Shown in pieces: positions 59,565 to 64,000 of a stretch of DNA of 64,000 bases. Made by a program: the position numbers and the translations under genes. Source of the stretch: Calophaca sinica. Taxonomy: Eukaryota; Streptophyta; Magnoliopsida; Fabales; Fabaceae. The notes beneath the pieces were generated by a model. That model ran no database searches and was not told the DNA's origin. It saw only the letters and a program-made list of their open reading frames with translations. Every line of letters begins with the position of its first letter. Position 1 is the stretch's first letter. Where the stretch lies: positions 92,531,082 to 92,595,081 of the forward strand of contig CM073730.1 in NCBI GenBank assembly GCA_037113605.1. Direction: 5' to 3'.

Positions 59565-62500
59565 TATAACACCCCTCATTTCCATATTTCATTGATTTGA
59601 ATGTTTATGTGTGGCATTAATATGTTGTAATGAATGTATATGAATTTGACTGGGTTTGAAACATGATGAAAGGTTGAATTTAGAGTTTTGTATGAGTCTA
59701 ATCGATTAGAGCATGTTCCTAATCGATTAGCATGGTGATTTCACACTTAGTATCAATTCAAGGGAAATTTTAATCGATTAGAAAGGATTCCTAATCAATT
59801 AAAATGAGTTTTGCATAGTCAGTATCCATTCCAGAGGTGTTTTAATCAATTAGAGGAGGTTTCTAATCAATTAGAATGGTCTCTGTAGTCCTAGTAGTCT
59901 TTCTAGGGCCGTTTTAATCGATTAGAATTAATTCTTAATGATTAGAACCATTTGACAGACTTTGGTAGGAAAACCAGAGAGGTCTTAATTGATTAGAAGT
60001 ACCCTCTTAATCGATTAGAAGTTGTTGTTTTTGCACAGTATAGAAACCAGACACGTTTTAATCGATAGAACACGAATGTAAGTGTTTTTACGCGTGGAAT
60101 TTCACTAAATTCGTATGCTTAAACCTTGTGACCTTGTGAGGCTTAATCCACCCGACCAGAACATTTCCCAAACCCTCAAAGACAAGCCCTAATCACTCTA
60201 GAGCCTCCAAAAGTGTTTTCCAAGGTTTCCACTTCATCTTCTTCAAGAAGCTCACCCTCCATTGAAGCTTGAGAGCCCAAACTTCTCCAGATTGAAGAAT
60301 CCCTGTTCTCCTTATCTCATCACCTTAGAAAAGGGGTATCCTTCAATCCGAAAACGCCGGTAAGTTCTTCATGTCCCTAGAGTCATTTTTCCCTAATTTA
60401 AACTTTTGTCTTAGAATCAAAATCTGATGACACCATTAGAATCCTTGATTTTTGTAGAGTACCTTTTCCCAAATGAGCGTCATCAAAAGACCTACCCTTC
60501 TACTCCTTGTGGTTTTGTGATCATCTCTACTAAGGTATGGGGGAGATATTGTAGTTGGGGTGTAGAGGGAATAGGTGAAGGGGTCTCCCTTAGGCCCCAT
60601 AGTGTGCTATTGTTTTATTGCTTGTGAATATTATATATATGTATATAGATATATATATGTATATATTTTTGTTATTGAATTAATGTCGTGGTGAGTTCGA
60701 ATGCTTAAATTGATAATGGGATGCCTGTTTGATTGAAATTATTGACATTGTGGTGACACGTTTGATTAGCATGAATTGGCATGGGAATTTGTACCTTATG
60801 TGTTTGTATTGTGATGTGGTGTTCATGGGAATGGTCTTGAAAATGCAAGGAACTACCCTTAAGATTATTAATGGCTAATTGCCTTAGGATTAATTGAATT
60901 AGAAAGAGGTTTAGGATAAGCCTTCATCATCGTAGGACTTATCACCCTAAAGAACCTGAGTTAAAAATCAATAGTGGACTCTATAGACTAAGAATGAAAT
61001 AATCAGAAATGTTGCTAAGGGGTGGGTTGCATGACTAGTGTAATATAGGCCCTTAAAATCAACGAGTTAAAGGGTAGTAAACCAGTAATAAGGAAGCTTA
61101 AGATAGGGCTTTAATAATAAGGGAGTCACTTGAGTTTGTAGGGAAAAAACATTAATAAAAATAGGGTGAAACAAGCAAGGTACCTAAGGTAGCTCACTGG
61201 ACTGTTAGGGATCTCTTCTATGGTGTTGTCCAAAGTTTACGATAAATCCACTATATGGTAGCCATGTTTATGAAAAGCCCACTGGGAGTGGCAATGTTTA
61301 TGATTTAAGATAACTATTTGTTTGAGTCTCCTAGATATATGTAGCCAATATGGAGTTCATGTTAATCTTTGTTTTGTTTGACAATCCTAGTCATATGAGC
61401 TACGATGGATTGTCTATGACCCTTGATAGGTGGAGTTTGGTGGAAATCCAACCATGTGTGTTGTTTGTCATATTGACCTTATTTAAGGATGGGGGAATAC
61501 CGTTGAAATGAAAGGTGGAGGCTTTGCATGGGAATATCTCGACCATGGGGGTGTGAAGCCCGAGTCTGTGGTCCTTGATGGTTTGCGTTTCGCACTTTGA
61601 GTTGAGGGTCACTTATCAAATTTAGTTACCCTGACTGTAACCGAACATTCTCAGTATTAATCGAGAGTGTGCGGCAACGAAGTGTTCACCATTGTGGTGT
61701 ATTCCTTCAAAAACCCAAACAGTCCTCCTAGTCAAACTTTCCGAAGTAGTAAATGGATCCACATGCATACGAAGTGTTTGACGTAGTTATTTGCATAGTC
61801 CTTTGGTAAGGACATTTGTTTCTATGTTTGATGATTTGTTGTGGTGGTGATTGTATATATGTAGATATATGTGTTTGTATTCATCTATTTTCTCTAATAC
61901 CAAAATAACACTGCTACAACGGACTCGCCCCTCTTTTGCTTTTTCTCCTATGTATTTCCATGTGTATGACATGTGCTTCAAATATTAAGACAAGTGGCTA
62001 GCATAGTGTCTTTCATTTATTTTAGTTGCTAGGAGTCCCTCGTTTTGGGAACTTTGAAACTTTATGTCATGTTTTCCTTTGAAACATAACTTTTGGGATA
62101 TGTATGCTCTATATGTTGTGAACATGTTGGGGGTTTTCGTAAGATTCGTTTCATTTAAATTTTTCGCAAAAATTTGCAAACCATTTGGAGAAATTATTTC
62201 AATTAAGTTTAAGATGACGTTTGTGTGAATGTGGTGCTCTTAGCCAGTTGCAAAAGTAAAGTTTTGATAAAATCCGTCATTTTCCATTTTTCCTATTTTC
62301 GGAATAAAATTATTATTGTCTTTAATTATGATAATTATGTTTTGGGGTTAAGGGTGTCATATTAAGCATGTGAGACTTGAGGCTGACGAGGGCGGGGAAT
62401 GATCGCCGGTACATTGAGCATAAACAAAGAGCGGCTTTTGGCAGCTTTAGGCTAGGGGCCATGTGAATGAACCAAATTCAAGCCAGATTGAGAGGGATCC

Positions 62501-62771
62501 TGAGGTTGTGCAGGTATAAGACTGCATATTTTAAGGAAGGCTTAAAAGAATTGATTGGCACTACCTATACCAATAAGATGCATCTTCTTTTTGGGATCCC
62601 AGAACATAAGAACTCCATAGTTAAGCGTGCTTGACTTGGAGCACTCATGGGATAGGTGATTTTCTGGAAAGTTTCCTAGAAAGCATGCAAGTGAAAACAA
62701 AACACGCTGAAAAAACCCGTGTTGGTTTGTGGGGATAGTCGGCAATCCTAAAAGCAGTTCGGGCCGTTACA
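59565..62771 (+). repeat. Solo LTR (gypsy), 3.2 kb, with near-perfect TSD
   Basis: Runs from TATAACACCCCTC to GGCCGTTACA. The first base pair is probably a mutated TG. Flanks GTGGA (59560-59564) and ATGGA (62772-62776) agree at 4 of 5. Internal AATCGATT palindromes occur at 59698-60065 and TA-rich microsatellites at 60633-60668 and 61853-61870. No internal element sequence is present. It is the third solo LTR in the window and a different family from B. Confidence 0.78.
59698..60066. repeat. Dispersed AATCGATTAG palindromes in the solo LTR
   Basis: About five perfect copies of TAATCGATTA and about six one-base variants, mostly in pairs 20-45 bp apart. Confidence 0.8.
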
Positions 62772-62776
62772 ATGGA

Positions 62777-63560
62777 CGTCATCGCTAGGCTATGTCATTG
62801 TTATGACTGACTTATTAGTCGCTTAGAAGTGGTTCAGTTTATGAGGGTAGGGACTATCCCTAGTCACATGAGTCTTCCTCGAATAAGAATTTTGACGACA
62901 ATATCATTGCAAGTATCCTTTTTAGGTCTGACGTGACTAGGCACCGGGTTTGCTGGTTATTAATGGCAGATCTCATTTTGCCCCCAGACGTAGATCAATG
63001 CATGTGGGAAAATATGGATGTTCTTAACACAATAAGCACTCTTTGTCTCGAAGAGGAGGTCGGCCGAAATGCGAAGGAAGTGTGGCTAACCCATTTTCCT
63101 GAGGGAGATGTCGGTTGGAGGATAGAGTTCTCGGGAAGGGACAAAATGATTTGCTCAAGAGGGAAGGATTACGAGCATTTCATCTCTATGTACGAGGATT
63201 TGCTTATTGAGATCAATATTCATTTTTTGTTCACACAATTTGAAGTTGAAGTATTATGTCATCTTTGTGTGGGAGCATCTTAGCTTCATTCCAACAGGTA
63301 TGGCTTTGTTTGTGCATTTGAGCTTTTTTGTAGAGCTCAAGGATTGACTTGTTCTATCCCAGTATTTTTCAACTATTTTCGGCCCTTTTCGACCAAAGAT
63401 AAAGAATCCCCGCAAGGGGGTCTCTCACTTAATACCTAGGGAAAAAGGTTGTTTATATCCTTCTTAGACTCCTTCAAAAACTTTAAGGACAAATACTTGT
63501 TGTGTACCCCCAAAGAGTGCAATTGTGGGGTATTGATGGAAGTTCCCATTGAATAGGACT
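62777..63560 (+). pseudogene. Decayed gypsy-type transposon protein fragment
   Basis: Continues the ORF from before the solo LTR (VIARL), then shifts. An open block at 62933-63283 contains MWENMDVLNTISTLCLEE, a Trp-containing WLTHFPEGDVGWRIEF and FTQFEVEVLCHL. The pattern resembles the plant 'putative gypsy type transposon' gag-like domain (PF04195 type). Further broken pieces follow to about 63560. Assignment is by resemblance only. Confidence 0.45.
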
Positions 63561-64000
63561 TGTGGTCATCGGCGTTGAGAGCGACACTGGGGTTGGGAAT
63601 GCTTAAAGGGTCATAATGCTAGTTGTATTTGTACTTTTGCTTCGTTGTTTAGACCATTTTTATTCCGCTTAGGAATTTTGACATCGTAATGGATTTATGC
63701 TATAATTTCATAATGAAATTTTCCATTTCCAATTGTTATGTGTGTATGTTTTTGCATAAAAGTGTACTTGACTTTGAACTTTGAGACACCGAGTGCTAAA
63801 AGTAGGTCCTCAGGATTTTAAAGCGACTTAGATATCCTTGTTCGTGCATTAAGGGATTATGCATAATCTCAGGTAGGCATCCAAGCCAAGGTGCCATTCC
63901 ATCTACCCCATAGCCAAAGTGCAAACTTTGGGTTTGGTGGATGCTAATCTGTCTCATCGTGTCATCTTGGTGGCTAAACAAACTGATGTGAATCGGTCTT
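63560..64000. other. Unassigned sequence at the right edge
   Basis: No gene recognised; probably more of the same decayed element. Confidence 0.35.

Overview
This window looks like plant nuclear DNA, most likely from a papilionoid legume. It is AT-rich and intron-rich and is dominated by nested LTR retrotransposons. It holds Stowaway-type and Mutator-type MITEs, a Sirevirus-type Ty1/copia element with an extra env-like ORF, and a repeat at about 37.7 kb that I recognise as a common legume MITE. The legume assignment is inference from repeat types, not from a diagnostic gene.

Only one gene appears intact: the chaperonin subunit CCT-theta (CCT8) on the minus strand, 47665-54957. Its 13 coding exons can be assembled with consistent GT/AG sites and phases into a 546-residue protein. 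Two other host genes are broken. A type I (M-gamma, AGL80-like) MADS-box gene on the plus strand (22117-25615) is split by a 3.0-kb CACTA element with an AAA target duplication and also carries a stop inside the MADS domain. A pollen-type exopolygalacturonase copy (56762-57947, plus) keeps its catalytic motifs but has three stops and two frameshifts.

Layout. 1-2362: 5' part of a minus-strand Ty3/gypsy (Tekay-like) element. 2363-7975: a long LTR ('A') interrupted by a 2550-bp solo LTR ('B1', TSD TAGGT). 7976-8750: internal 3' sequence of an A-type element. 8750-10779: AT-rich DNA with a Stowaway MITE. 10780-21867: a complete but decayed Sirevirus-type copia element, minus strand. 21868-25615: the MADS pseudogene with its CACTA insertion. 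26323-31701: a plus-strand gypsy element with one LTR, truncated by a copia LTR. 31702-36250: copia LTR remnants and an unrecognised coding-like patch. 36981-38190: MITEs. 38191-46705: a three-level nest in which a Mutator-type MITE contains a young Reina-type chromovirus (LTRs 3 differences in 361 bp, TSD CATAC), which in turn contains a second solo LTR of the B family ('B2'). 47665-54957: CCT8, with a MITE and a Reina fragment in introns. 55636-55961: a foldback Mutator-type MITE. 56762-57947: polygalacturonase pseudogene. 58500-64000: a decayed gypsy-type transposon ORF split by a 3.2-kb solo LTR (59565-62771).

The genes do not form a pathway. The interest lies in the insertion history, in the double hit on the MADS gene, and in short palindromic and GC-rich repeat arrays inside several LTRs.
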